Shown: positions 17,421-24,840, numbered from the stretch's first letter. The stretch is 42,348 bases of DNA from Actinobacteria bacterium HGW-Actinobacteria-4 (GCA_002841315.1 PHEW01000012.1:1-42348); one strand, 5' to 3'. Translations and numbers: made by a program. The notes: generated by a model from the sequence alone, not told the origin.

Positions 17421-17580
17421 TGCGCTCGCGGCCCGGCGGATTGCAACATAGATGCCCGACCAATTGCGACGTTGGGGTCGACCGTGATCGGTCGTTCCGA
17501 GCAGGGCTTGTCTTCAGCGCTGTACGGACAATGTCCGGACACGCCCATCAACGACCCCCGGATTCGGTGCTGAACCCGCG

Positions 17581-17624
17581 GATAGCCGCAGCGTACCGCG
17601 CTAGGCGAGCCAGCATCGGCCGCC
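17581..17624 (+). repeat. Dispersed intergenic repeat, copy 2
   Basis: GATAGCCGC (17581-17589), 12 variable bases, then the 23-base block (17602-17624) identical to 15479-15501. It lies in the convergent gap between the DUF1778 antitoxin (+) and an RraB-like gene (-), mirroring copy 1. AGCATCGGCC is at 17612-17621. Confidence 0.6.
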
Positions 17625-17640
17625 CCGACCACCACCAGCC

Positions 17641-18060
17641 TCACACCACCCCGTCGCGCCACCCCGGATCGCTGACGTCCTTCTCTTCTGCCGTCAGCAG
17701 CGCCGCCCAGCCCTCGTACTCGCCGTTGTACTTGGACGCGAGCTCCTCGCACAGGTCCACCGTCTCCCGCAAGAAGTCCGGCACCAGCGGGCCGCGGCCG
17801 CGTACAAACAGCATCCATTCGGGCACATCGTGGCTGGGCTCCACGAGCTCGTGGCGCAGCCGCCGGGAGCGCAGTTCGTCCGCTGCGGCCTTGGCCCGTA
17901 CGTCTGAAGTGAACGACAAGAAGAACTCGCTCTCGCGCGGCGACTCGGCATCGGCGCCCCTGGACTCGAGCGCTGCCAGCTGCTCGGCGTCGGCCGCCCA
18001 GAGGTTCAACGGCTCCACGCGTGCACGCTTGGCCCCAAAGATGCTCGTCAATCGACCCAT
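17641..18060 (-). CDS. RraB-like protein
   Basis: A 139-residue soluble protein resembling the RraB fold (regulator of ribonuclease E activity B). The elements are QLAALESRGADAESPRESEF, a strand-helix stretch (FFLSFTSDVRAKAAADEL), EWMLFVRGRGPLVPDFLRET, and the C-terminal GEYEGWAALLTAEE. A second full-length relative is at 38514-38954, and a piece of its 3' end seems to recur near 21461. In gammaproteobacteria RraB inhibits RNase E; whether the actinobacterial proteins do so is unknown. The ATG is preceded by TAGCGT six bases upstream, so a leaderless mRNA is likely. Confidence 0.65.
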   Translation of the reverse strand: MGRLTSIFGAKRARVEPLNLWAADAEQLAALESRGADAESPRESEFFLSFTSDVRAKAAADELRSRRLRHELVEPSHDVPEWMLFVRGRGPLVPDFLRETVDLCEELASKYNGEYEGWAALLTAEEKDVSDPGWRDGVV

Positions 18061-18066
18061 GACGCG

Positions 18067-18072
18067 ACGCTA
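18067..18072 (-). promoter_or_regulatory. Leaderless -10 box of RraB-like gene
   Basis: On the minus strand TAGCGT is six bases before the ATG at 18060, without a Shine-Dalgarno. No -35 consensus is visible. Confidence 0.5.
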
Positions 18073-18119
18073 CACCCCACGGTGCGCGCGCCATCCTAGC
18101 GGATCGGGATTCACGGCGG

Positions 18120-18125
18120 TATGGT
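18120..18125 (+). promoter_or_regulatory. Leaderless -10 box of mazE-like gene
   Basis: TATGGT is followed by six bases and the ATG at 18132, implying transcription starts at the start codon. No ribosome site is present. Confidence 0.5.
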
Positions 18126-18131
18126 ATTGGT

Positions 18132-18365
18132 ATGACAACGCAGATCACCGTGCGCCTCCCCGACCACCTAGTGGAATACCTCGACACCCAGGTCCGGGCC
18201 GGGGACGCCGCGAGCCGCGCAGCGGCGGTGGCCCGCGCGATCGAACGCGAGCGCCGGCACCACGTCGCCATGGAGGACGCTCGCATCTACGCGGCCGCGA
18301 GCGACGACGCCGACCTCGCCGCGTTCACCGCCCGCGCCGCCGCCAACTCCCCCGCGCTGGACTAG
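18132..18365 (+). CDS. mazE: Ribbon-helix-helix antitoxin of MazEF module
   Basis: A 77-residue protein. TTQITVRLPDHLVEYLDTQV is a ribbon-helix-helix strand and first helix, and SRAAAVARAIERERRHH the second helix. The acidic, Ala-rich C-terminus (ARIYAAASDDADLAAFTARA) would bind the toxin. It ends four bases before the MazF gene, the canonical order. Translation probably starts on a leaderless mRNA. It is named by partner, since mycobacterial MazE antitoxins are of this type. Confidence 0.83.
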   Translation: MTTQITVRLPDHLVEYLDTQVRAGDAASRAAAVARAIERERRHHVAMEDARIYAAASDDADLAAFTARAAANSPALD

Positions 18366-18369
18366 GCCC

Positions 18370-18672
18370 GTGCGACCCATTCACACGGCGAGGCTTGACA
18401 AGGTCCGGCCCGTGGTGCTCCTCACCCGCGAAGAGGTGGTGCCGTACCTGGCGCGCGTGAGCGTCGCGCCCATCACGTCCACGGAGCGCGGGCTGTCTAC
18501 GGAGGTTCCAGTGGGGCCGGCCAACGGACTCGAGCAAGAGTCGGTGATCTCGCTGGACAACATCGCGACCGTTGAGCGCGCGTCGCTCGGGCCAGTGGTC
18601 GGATACCTCTCCGCGAGCCAGGAACGCGAGCTAGCCCAGGCGATCGTTGCGGCATACGACCTAGACGTCTAG
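18370..18672 (+). CDS. mazF: MazF/PemK-family endoribonuclease toxin
   Basis: A 100-residue protein starting at GTG four bases after the antitoxin stop. DKVRPVVLLTREEV is the first barrel strand with the conserved R-P-V, VAPITSTERGLSTEVPVG holds the conserved Thr/Ser block, and ESVISLDNIATVERASL the catalytic region with Asp-Asn-Ile. MazF toxins cut single-stranded RNA at short motifs, halting translation; the cut site cannot be predicted here. Length is slightly below the usual 110 residues but all core blocks are present. Confidence 0.88.
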   Translation: MRPIHTARLDKVRPVVLLTREEVVPYLARVSVAPITSTERGLSTEVPVGPANGLEQESVISLDNIATVERASLGPVVGYLSASQERELAQAIVAAYDLDV

Positions 18673-18736
18673 CGGCGCGCCCCCGCTGAACGCCGCTCCG
18701 CGCGATAGCGTGGAACCACACCCCCGGGAGGCAGCA

Positions 18737-20014
18737 GTGACGCCCACAGACACACCGCACGGCCCGCTGGTCGACGCGCACGCGCAACTTGCCGAGGCCA
18801 TCGAACACCTGGGCGCCGACGACGGCACTCACCGCCTGCTCGCCACGAGCCGCCGCGAGATGGCAGTCTCCGTCCCGCTGCGCCGCGACGACGGCACCAC
18901 CGCCGTCTATGAGGGCTTCCGGGTCCAGCACAACTTCTCGCGCGGCCCCGCGAAGGGCGGCTTGCGGTATTCGACTCACGTGGACTTTGACGAGGTCCGC
19001 GCGCTCGCCATGTGGATGACCTGGAAGTGCGCGCTGGTGAACCTCCCCTACGGCGGCGCAAAGGGCGGGGTGGCGATCGAGCCGCTGGACCACTCCACCG
19101 CCGAACTCGAGCGCGTGACCCGGCGGTACACGTCGGAGATCCTGCCCATCATTGGCCCCGAGATCGACATCCCCGCACCGGACATCGGCACCGACGAACA
19201 AACCATGGCGTGGATCATGGACACCTACTCGGCATCCGTGGGCCACACGGTGCCCGGCGTAGTCACCGGCAAGCCCATCAGCTTGGGCGGTTCGCTGGGC
19301 CGGGCCACCGCTACCTCCCGCGGCGTCGCGCACATTGCCCTCAAGGCCATGGCACTGCGCGGCATCGACCCCGAGGGCGCCACTGCCGCCGTTCAAGGTT
19401 TCGGCAAGGTAGGTCGCGGTGCGGCGCGCTTTTTGGCCGATGCTGGCGTACGTGTGCAGGCCGTTAGCGACGTGGGTGGTGCCGTGTGGGCAGAGCAGGG
19501 GCTGGACATTCAGCGGCTGGGCGACCACGTGGACCAGACGGGCAGCGTGGACGGCTTCGAGGGCGGTGGGCCCGTTGGGGGTGCTGAACAGATTGACCCG
19601 GCGAGCATCGTGACGCTGGACGTGGACGTGCTGGTGCCGGCTGCCGTGGAGAGCGTCATCACCGTGGACAACGCGGAGCGGGTGCAGGCCAAGATCATCG
19701 TCGAAGGCGCGAACGGCCCCACCACGGCGGGCGCCGACGCAATCCTGGCGGACAGCGACGTGCTCATAGTGCCGGACATCCTCGCGAACGCCGGCGGCGT
19801 GATCGTCAGCTACTTCGAGTGGGCGCAGGCCAACCAGGCGTACCAGTGGACCGAACGCGAAGTGAAGGACCGCCTCGAGGAGCGCCTCACCGCGGCGTGG
19901 CATGACGTGGTGGAGTATGCAGAAGCGCACTCGATGTCCTACCGACAGGCGGCGACCGCGCTGGCGGTGCGTCGGGTCATCGAGGCCCACGAGCTGCGCG
20001 GGCTGTACCCCTGA
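18737..20014 (+). CDS. Glu/Leu/Phe/Val dehydrogenase family enzyme
   Basis: A 425-residue amino-acid dehydrogenase, starting at the GTG preceded by GGGAGG; a longer frame to 18710 lacks a ribosome site. The catalytic domain has RGPAKGGLRYS, LPYGGAKGGV (catalytic Lys) and APDIGTDEQTMAW. The Rossmann domain carries VQGFGKVGRGAARFL. This layout fits the NAD-type glutamate dehydrogenase group, which interconverts glutamate and 2-oxoglutarate; leucine dehydrogenase is a less likely alternative given the length. A distinct NADP-type gdhA lies at 38959-40323, so the window encodes two enzymes of this superfamily. A possible -10 TAGCGT is near 18706. Confidence 0.88.
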   Translation: MTPTDTPHGPLVDAHAQLAEAIEHLGADDGTHRLLATSRREMAVSVPLRRDDGTTAVYEGFRVQHNFSRGPAKGGLRYSTHVDFDEVRALAMWMTWKCALVNLPYGGAKGGVAIEPLDHSTAELERVTRRYTSEILPIIGPEIDIPAPDIGTDEQTMAWIMDTYSASVGHTVPGVVTGKPISLGGSLGRATATSRGVAHIALKAMALRGIDPEGATAAVQGFGKVGRGAARFLADAGVRVQAVSDVGGAVWAEQGLDIQRLGDHVDQTGSVDGFEGGGPVGGAEQIDPASIVTLDVDVLVPAAVESVITVDNAERVQAKIIVEGANGPTTAGADAILADSDVLIVPDILANAGGVIVSYFEWAQANQAYQWTEREVKDRLEERLTAAWHDVVEYAEAHSMSYRQAATALAVRRVIEAHELRGLYP

Positions 20015-20064
20015 CCCCCGTATCTCTACCGCAGCGGCGCAGCGCCTTCAAACAGAACAGCGCC

Positions 20065-20730
20065 GTGAAGGACCTTGTGCGGTTCGGCGCGTGGTGGGCG
20101 CGCGACTACGCATACGCCGTGGCGTGGCAAGCGCGAGGGCTCGTCACTAGGGTCGCGCCGGACGCCTTCCTCACCGGTACGGGCAGACCTGTGGTGATCT
20201 TGCCCGGCATCTGGGAGCCGTGGAGTTTCATGCAGCCGCTCATCACTCAACTGCGCGCGCAGGGTCACCCGGTGCACGTGGTGGCGGCGCTGCGCCGCAA
20301 CCATGGTCCGGTCCCCGAGATGGCCGAGCACGTGGAGGCCTACCTCACAGCGGCGGGCCTTGACGATGTGATCCTGGTGGCGCACAGCAAAGGCGGGCTC
20401 GCGGGGAAGCTCGCGATGATGGGCCCCGCGGGCTGGCGGATCAGGGGCATGCTTGCCATCGCGACGCCCTTTGGGGGATCTCGGTACGCGCGCTTGATGC
20501 CGCTGCGGTCGTTGCGGGCCTTCTCGGCTAACGACCCAGCGATCACGAGGCTCGCGCTGGAGACGGCGGTGAACGCGCGGATCGTCTCCGTGTACTCGCG
20601 GTTCGACCCGCACATTCCTGGGGGAAGCGAGCTGCCCGGTGCCAAGAATGTTGCGCTGGACACGGGCGGCCACTTTTCAATCTTGGCGCATCCGGAGGTG
20701 CTGGCGGAGTTTGCGAGCTTCACTGAGTAG
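20065..20730 (+). CDS. Alpha/beta-hydrolase (lipase-like)
   Basis: A 221-residue protein starting at GTG. RPVVILPGIWEPWSFM is the oxyanion strand region, LVAHSKGGLAGKL the nucleophile elbow (Ser in A-H-S-K-G-G), and DTGGHFSILAHPEV holds the C-terminal His of the triad. The shape resembles small triacylglycerol lipase/esterase-type hydrolases. It lacks a signal peptide, so it is probably cytosolic. It follows the dehydrogenase by 50 bases on the same strand; a functional link is not evident. The substrate is unknown. Confidence 0.8.
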   Translation: MKDLVRFGAWWARDYAYAVAWQARGLVTRVAPDAFLTGTGRPVVILPGIWEPWSFMQPLITQLRAQGHPVHVVAALRRNHGPVPEMAEHVEAYLTAAGLDDVILVAHSKGGLAGKLAMMGPAGWRIRGMLAIATPFGGSRYARLMPLRSLRAFSANDPAITRLALETAVNARIVSVYSRFDPHIPGGSELPGAKNVALDTGGHFSILAHPEVLAEFASFTE

Positions 20731-20733
20731 AGG

Positions 20734-20768
20734 TTGACTGTCTACCCTGCCTGTTCTACCCTTCTACC
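20734..20768 (+). promoter_or_regulatory. vapB promoter and repeat operator
   Basis: TTGACT (20734-20739), a 17-base spacer, TACCCT (20757-20762), then six bases to the ATG at 20769: a consensus-like promoter with a leaderless start. TCTACCCT occurs twice (20741-20748, 20755-20762), and a third TCTACC abuts the ATG; these may be VapB binding sites. Confidence 0.65.
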
Positions 20769-21041
20769 ATGAGCCTCAACATCAAGAACGAGCGCACCGT
20801 CCGCCTGGTGCGCGAGCTCGCTGAACGCACCGGCGAAAGCCAGACCAGCGCGATTGAGCAGGCGGTGGCGGCACGGCTCGAGGCGTTGGGTGCGTCCGCC
20901 GACGGCGGGGAACGCGAGCGCCGCAATGCGCGGGCGCGGGCAGTGTTGGCTGACTTGCGGGCCACCATCACCGATGCCGACCGCGCTGCCGCGCGCGCGG
21001 CCCAAAGGGACCTTTACGACGATGCCGGACTCCCCCAGTGA
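20769..21041 (+). CDS. vapB: VapB-type antitoxin (Psk/Rv0623-like)
   Basis: A 90-residue protein. SLNIKNERTVRLVRELAERTGESQTSAIEQAV is the characteristic N-terminus of the actinobacterial VapB group named after Rv0623 (Psk family), a DNA-binding ribbon-helix-helix variant. The charged C-terminus (RARAVLADLRATITDADRAA) presumably binds the toxin. The stop overlaps the vapC start (GTGA). It is preceded by a good promoter with repeated TCTACCCT words, consistent with autorepression. Confidence 0.87.
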   Translation: MSLNIKNERTVRLVRELAERTGESQTSAIEQAVAARLEALGASADGGERERRNARARAVLADLRATITDADRAAARAAQRDLYDDAGLPQ

Positions 21042-21433
21042 TCCTCGACAGCTCGGCGGTGTGCGCGGTGGCCTTCGACGAGCCCCAGGGTGCGGCGGTG
21101 CTGGAGCGCATCGAAGCCGCGGAACACCTGCGAATGAGCGCCGCGACCATGGTCGAACTCGCCGCAGTTCTCGCACGCTCCGGGCGTCCCGAGGTGGGCC
21201 GCCGAGCGGAACGCCTGCTCGCCGCATGGGATGTAGACATCGTCCCTTTTGATGCCGCCCAAGTGCAGGTGGCCAGTCAGGCATACCGCGAATACGGACG
21301 GGGCTCGGGCCACCGCGCCGCGCTGAACCTAGGCGACTGCTACGCCTACGCGCTATCTGCCACCGCTGGGGAGCCCCTGCTGTTCGTGGGAGACGACTTC
21401 CCACACACCGACGTCGAGGTGGCGCTTCGCTAG
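21038..21433 (+). CDS. vapC: VapC toxin, PIN-domain ribonuclease
   Basis: A 131-residue PIN protein starting at the GTG that overlaps the vapB stop. The acidic active-site residues are visible: VILDSSAVCAVAF (D4), an E in MVELAAVLARSG, and NLGDCYAYALS plus FVGDDFPHTDVE at the C-terminus. VapC toxins cleave tRNA or rRNA; the target is unknown. Length and order are typical, and the module appears intact. Confidence 0.9.
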   Translation: MILDSSAVCAVAFDEPQGAAVLERIEAAEHLRMSAATMVELAAVLARSGRPEVGRRAERLLAAWDVDIVPFDAAQVQVASQAYREYGRGSGHRAALNLGDCYAYALSATAGEPLLFVGDDFPHTDVEVALR

Positions 21434-21460
21434 CCGCCGCGACGCGCGTCACCATTGGAG

Positions 21461-21481
21461 GTCGCGCCACCCCGGGTCGCT
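21461..21481 (-). repeat. 21-base remnant resembling the 3' end of the RraB-like gene
   Basis: This segment matches 17653-17673 with one mismatch (core GTCGCGCCACCCCGG). In the RraB-like gene that stretch encodes the C-terminal DPGWRD. Here the minus strand can also be read SDPGWRD, but no gene body precedes it. It may be the leftover of a deleted third copy. Confidence 0.4.
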
Positions 21482-21498
21482 CGCGCCACGGCGACCAT

Positions 21499-21526
21499 TG
21501 AACCCCAACCGCCCGTGCCTCGTGTC
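21499..21526 (+). promoter_or_regulatory. ECF-type promoter of the sigma factor gene
   Basis: TGAACC (21499-21504), 16 bases, then CGTGTC (21521-21526). The same elements with the same spacing recur before the lipoprotein gene at 22760-22787; even the five bases before CGTGTC (TGCCT) are identical. The motif agrees with the SigL promoter known from mycobacteria, implying autoregulation. Confidence 0.75.
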
Positions 21527-21560
21527 ACCATGAAACACAGAAACGAACGGGGAGCCCCCA

Positions 21561-22067
21561 ATGCCACCCAGAGACGCCGAAGCACTGCGCGCGCTGCATG
21601 ACCAGCACGCCGCTGTGATCTGGCGATACGCCGTGCGCCTCACAGGAACCACCACGCACGCGGACGACGTCGTGCAAGAGACCCTCCTGCGCGCGTGGCG
21701 CACACCCCGCATCCTCCATGACGACCCCGGCACCACTCGCTCGTGGATGTTCACCGTGGCCCGCAACATCGTCATTGACGAGGCGAGATCGGCCCGCAGC
21801 CGCCGCGAGTCGCCCACCGAACACCTGCCGGAACGCCCCACGGACGATGCCACGAGCAACCTGTTCGACTCGCTGCTGGTGGCCGAGGCGCTCCAAGCAC
21901 TCACCCCCGACCACCACGCGGTGGTCACCCGCGCCTACTTTGGCGGCCTCACGACGGCGGAACTCGCCACCGAGTTAGGCATCGCGGAAGGCACCGTCAA
22001 GTCCCGCCTGCACTACGGTTTGCGCGCGCTGCGCTTGGCCCTCCAAGAGAAAGGGGTGACCCGATGA
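21561..22067 (+). CDS. ECF RNA polymerase sigma factor (SigL/SigK-like)
   Basis: A 168-residue sigma-70 family protein. Region 2 runs over about residues 12-80: YAVRLTGTTTHADDVVQETLLRAW, then TRSWMFTVARNIVIDEARSAR. Region 4 covers about 110-160: LTPDHHAVVTRAYFGG and LATELGIAEGTVKSRLHYGLRAL, the helix-turn-helix that reads the -35. There is no extra C-terminal domain. The stop overlaps the anti-sigma start (ATGA), and a TGAACC/CGTGTC promoter precedes it. Domain size, zinc anti-sigma partner and promoter together point to the SigL/SigK group. Confidence 0.92.
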   Translation: MPPRDAEALRALHDQHAAVIWRYAVRLTGTTTHADDVVQETLLRAWRTPRILHDDPGTTRSWMFTVARNIVIDEARSARSRRESPTEHLPERPTDDATSNLFDSLLVAEALQALTPDHHAVVTRAYFGGLTTAELATELGIAEGTVKSRLHYGLRALRLALQEKGVTR

Positions 22068-22762
22068 GCACCCACACTCCCGCGGCACCCGACCACGCCG
22101 CCTTCGCAGACTGGGACGCCGCCTACGTGCTGGGCTCCCTCACACCCGACGACCGCGCGGCCTACGAATCCCACCTGGACGCGTGCGCACGCTGCCAGGA
22201 CGCCGTGGCCGAACTCGCACCCATGCCCGGCCTGCTCACGCGCGCCCGCCCGCTCATCGAAGACGCCGAGCCCCTTCCCGTCCCGCCCTCCAACCTGATC
22301 GACCTCGTGCAGGCCCGCGAGCGCCAGCGCGTCCGCACCTTGCGCCAGCGCGTCATCGCGGCGACCGCGGCCGTCGCTGCCGTGGTCGCGATCGCCGTGG
22401 CCGTGCCCATTGCACTCAGCCAATCCCCGGTGCCCACTGCCGTTGTCGCGATGGCGCCTGTGGGGTCCACCTCGCTCACGGCATCGGTCGCACTGACCGA
22501 GCAAGAGTGGGGAACTGCGCTCGCCATGGATTGTGTTTATGGCGCCGATGCTCTGGCTAGGTCTCCCTACGGCGCGGCCGGGGGCATATTCGTGCTGTGG
22601 GTCATTGACGATGCTGGCGAGGCCAGCCAGGTGTCAACATGGGCTGCTGCGCCGGGAGACACAGTGTCTCTCACCGCGGGCACTGCGGTGCCGCTTGCCC
22701 AGATCGCCGCGCTCGAGATCCGCACGGCGGACGGCCAGATGCTCCTGCAAGCATTGCTGTGA
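22064..22762 (+). CDS. Zinc-dependent membrane anti-sigma factor (RskA/RslA-like)
   Basis: A 232-residue protein. The N-terminal cytosolic anti-sigma domain contains H37-x3-C41-x2-C44 (HLDACARC), the zinc motif of this class. A single membrane helix lies around residues 108-130 (VIAATAAVAAVVAIAVAVPIAL). The extracytoplasmic C-terminal part resembles the RskA C-terminal domain (ending LEIRTADGQMLLQALL). It would hold the sigma factor at the membrane until a signal, likely redox or envelope stress, triggers release or proteolysis. The stop codon TGA at 22760-22762 is also the start of the next promoter's -35. Confidence 0.9.
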   Translation: MSTHTPAAPDHAAFADWDAAYVLGSLTPDDRAAYESHLDACARCQDAVAELAPMPGLLTRARPLIEDAEPLPVPPSNLIDLVQARERQRVRTLRQRVIAATAAVAAVVAIAVAVPIALSQSPVPTAVVAMAPVGSTSLTASVALTEQEWGTALAMDCVYGADALARSPYGAAGGIFVLWVIDDAGEASQVSTWAAAPGDTVSLTAGTAVPLAQIAALEIRTADGQMLLQALL

Positions 22763-22787
22763 ACCTTTGTGCACCCTGCCTCGTGTC
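22760..22787 (+). promoter_or_regulatory. ECF-type promoter of the lipoprotein gene
   Basis: TGAACC (22760-22765), 16 bases, CGTGTC (22782-22787), matching the promoter at 21499-21526 in sequence and spacing. The -35 overlaps the anti-sigma stop. Transcription would start about 40 bases before the lipoprotein ATG. Confidence 0.75.
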
Positions 22788-22836
22788 CTGAGTGATCGCA
22801 ACCTCAGCGGTCCTGAATACGACTCAAGGAGCCACC

Positions 22837-23325
22837 ATGAAGACTCGCCTTGCCCTTGGCATCGCCAGCATTGCACTTGCCACACTGACGTTCACCGCTT
22901 GTGCCGGCGACGAGCCCGTCGCATCGCAGCCCGCCGTTGACGAGACCACGGACACGCCCGAGGCGCCCGCCGCAGGTGGGCTGTCGCTGGCCACGGCCGA
23001 AACCGAGCTGGGCACCATTGTGGTGGACGGCAACGGCTTCACCGTATACATGTTCGACGCTGACACCCAGGGTGCGGAGACGTCCTCGTGCGACGCGGGC
23101 TGCCTCGGTAGCTGGCCGCTGGTCCCGGGCGACGCCGACGTCTCACTCGATGGCGTGACCGGCACCGTGGGCACCGTCACCGCCACGGACGGCTCCACCC
23201 AGCTGACCTTGAACGGCTGGCCGCTGTACTACTGGGCTGGCGACTCCGCCGCAGGCGACGCCACGGGCCAGGGCGTGGGCGGCGTGTGGTGGGTGCTGGA
23301 CGCCTCGGGCGAGCCCGTCCGCTAA
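22837..23325 (+). CDS. Lipoprotein with 'secreted repeat' (COG4315) domain
   Basis: A 162-residue secreted protein with AAGGAG before the ATG. A signal peptide (TRLALGIASIALATLTF) ends in a lipobox-like FTAC with Cys21 or so, followed by an acidic Pro-rich linker. Two related units then follow, each with a short F-x-V/L-Y pattern: GNGFTVYMFDADTQG ... SCDAGCLGSWP and LNGWPLYYWAGDSAAGDATG ... WWVLD. This is the COG4315/PF03640 repeat, of unknown function and often found with ECF sigma factors. It is the apparent target of the adjacent sigma factor through its own promoter. The two Cys of the CDAGC motif could form a disulfide or bind metal. Confidence 0.85.
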   Translation: MKTRLALGIASIALATLTFTACAGDEPVASQPAVDETTDTPEAPAAGGLSLATAETELGTIVVDGNGFTVYMFDADTQGAETSSCDAGCLGSWPLVPGDADVSLDGVTGTVGTVTATDGSTQLTLNGWPLYYWAGDSAAGDATGQGVGGVWWVLDASGEPVR

Positions 23326-23643
23326 CCGCTCCACAGATCAACCGGCAGGGCCGGGCGCGACGTACCCCCACGTCGGCCCGGCCCTGTTGGCGTGTGAAGC
23401 TTGATGCGGATCTCATCCGAGCATCGGCCACATCGATTGCGCGTCCAATGCCAACCGCGCCACCGGTGACGAACGGTGGAGAACTGCCCAGTGCCGTCGG
23501 CAGGGTCGCGAAAGCGGGCCAAATCTGACCGGTGGGGCGTGCGGCAACTGGCCACCGACCTGGTGACCACCTGGGCCCACCGGTAGGCTCTGAAGGAGCG
23601 CACGCGCGCCGCCCCCACCGGCGCACCACGTCAGGAGAGCCCT
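23326..23643. other. 318-base intergenic region
   Basis: Between the lipoprotein and GTPase genes. It holds the terminator at 23346-23385, one AGCATCGGCC 10-mer (23420-23429), an inverted repeat ACCGGTGGG/CCCACCGGT (23528-23536, 23576-23584) and a possible -10 TAGGCT (about 23585-23590). I see no gene on either strand. Confidence 0.5.
23346..23385 (+). terminator. Strong hairpin terminator after the lipoprotein gene
   Basis: CAGGGCCGGGC pairs perfectly with GCCCGGCCCTG, and inside it CGACGT pairs with ACGTCG across a short C-rich loop, with one bulged base. The roughly 17-pair stem starts about 20 bases after the stop. There is no U-run, as is common in high-GC actinobacteria. Confidence 0.75.
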
Positions 23644-24792
23644 ATGACCGACGCAGCAGTGGAGACAGGCGACCTGAACGAGGACCAGATCCAGCAGGCC
23701 TTCACCGAAGGCTACGACGAGGCCCTCGAGGCTCTGGGCCGCTTCAACCTGGCCATCGTGGGCGACACCGGCGTGGGCAAGTCAACGCTGGTCAACGCGA
23801 TCTTTGGCAGCGACCGCGCCGCCACCGGTATTGGAGCGCCCATCACCGTGGGCACCGAGTACCACCTGCGGGACGACCAAACGTTTGGCGTGTGGGACTT
23901 CCAGGGCTTTGAACACGGCGCCCAAGCGACCCCGGTCGAGACCCTGCGCAAAGGCCTCAAGGCCAACCAGTCCGAGGACCCCGAGCGCGCCATTCACGTG
24001 GCATGGTTCTGCTGGGATGCCTCGGGTGCACGCCTCACCGAGGGCCACCGCCTGTTGATCCGCGCATTAGCCGATGCTGGGATTCCGGTCATCGGCGTCC
24101 TCACCAAGGTGCACAAACGGGGTGAGCTCATCAAGAGCGATCACCTGCGGTTCGCGGAGTACCTCGAGGGCGAGAACCTGGGCTTCGCCGACCCCCACGT
24201 TTACCTCACGGCGGCCTTGGCGGATGCGGAGTTTGGGCTTGAGACCCACGGGCTCAAGAAGCTGCTCCACGCCACGATCGCGCTGGCACCCGAGGCCGCC
24301 AAAGATGCAGCGCGGCGCGCTCAGGTGATCGATGCCAAACTCAAGCGCAACCTAGCCTGGAAATGGATCAGTGCCGCGTCAGCATCGGCCGCTGTTATTG
24401 CCGCCACCCCCATTCCGGTGGCCTCGGCGGCGGTGCTGGCCCCGTTGCAGCTGGGCATGTTCGGCAAGATTGCCGCGATCTACGGCCTCAAGATGAAGGA
24501 CATCCTGGGCGGCGGGGCGTCCTTTCAGGTGCTGCTCCAACTGACCGGCAAGGCCGCGGCGATGAGCCTGGTCAAGTTTGTGCCCGTGGCCGGATCGGTG
24601 ATCAACGCGAGCGTGGCGTCGGTGTGGACAGCGGCGGCCGGCGAGGCGTGGCGGCGCATGTGCGAGCAGGCCGCCAAGGGCGACCTCAAGGTGAAGACGT
24701 TCCAGGAGTTCCGCAGCACGTTTGGACCCGTGGTGGAGGCGCTGTTCAAGAGCTGGATGGAGCGCGGCGGCAAGCCCGAGGCTCCTCAGTGA
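23644..24792 (+). CDS. P-loop GTPase with DUF697-like C-terminal domain
   Basis: A 382-residue protein with AGGAGA before the ATG. The G domain has IVGDTGVGKSTLVNAIF (P-loop at about 40-47), VWDFQGFEH as the D-x-x-G motif (84-88) and VLTKVHKRG as a variant N/T-K-x-D (153-158). The C-terminal region (about 245-345) is hydrophobic and reads ATPIPVASAAVLAPLQLGM ... IAAIYG, like the DUF697 domain of YcjF-type GTPases, which associates with membranes. A short N-terminal helical segment (QQAFTEGYDEALEAL) precedes the G domain. Two relatives in different states of truncation occur at 24840 and 30225. The cellular role is unknown. Confidence 0.83.
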   Translation: MTDAAVETGDLNEDQIQQAFTEGYDEALEALGRFNLAIVGDTGVGKSTLVNAIFGSDRAATGIGAPITVGTEYHLRDDQTFGVWDFQGFEHGAQATPVETLRKGLKANQSEDPERAIHVAWFCWDASGARLTEGHRLLIRALADAGIPVIGVLTKVHKRGELIKSDHLRFAEYLEGENLGFADPHVYLTAALADAEFGLETHGLKKLLHATIALAPEAAKDAARRAQVIDAKLKRNLAWKWISAASASAAVIAATPIPVASAAVLAPLQLGMFGKIAAIYGLKMKDILGGGASFQVLLQLTGKAAAMSLVKFVPVAGSVINASVASVWTAAAGEAWRRMCEQAAKGDLKVKTFQEFRSTFGPVVEALFKSWMERGGKPEAPQ

Positions 24793-24840
24793 ACGCGGGT
24801 CCACAGTGAGCGCGGGTCCACAGTGAGCGCGGGTCCACAG
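24790..24840 (+). repeat. 17-base tandem repeat (3 copies) forming a GTGA stop-start relay
   Basis: Three copies of TGAACGCGGGTCCACAG or TGAGCGCGGGTCCACAG lie between two GTPase genes. The upstream stop TGA (24790-24792) overlaps a GTG at 24789 that opens a 6-codon ORF ending at 24809. Its stop overlaps GTG 24806, and so on at 24823 and 24840; the last GTG starts the second GTPase. Each junction is GTGA, so the frame shifts by one per copy and returns after three. Confidence 0.85.

Noticed and set aside
17417..17548. 43-codon minus-strand ORF after the DUF1778 antitoxin
   Set aside because: It starts with ATG and has a G-rich stretch upstream, but the sequence is unrecognised, overlaps the antitoxin stop and is too short to support as a gene.
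18497..19990. 497-codon minus-strand frame over the dehydrogenase and mazF
   Set aside because: Antisense shadow of a clearly conserved enzyme; no protein-like motifs.
24790..24840. Tandem 17-base units considered as a CRISPR or iteron
   Set aside because: The units are contiguous with no spacers, only three copies, and coincide exactly with gene stop/start junctions.
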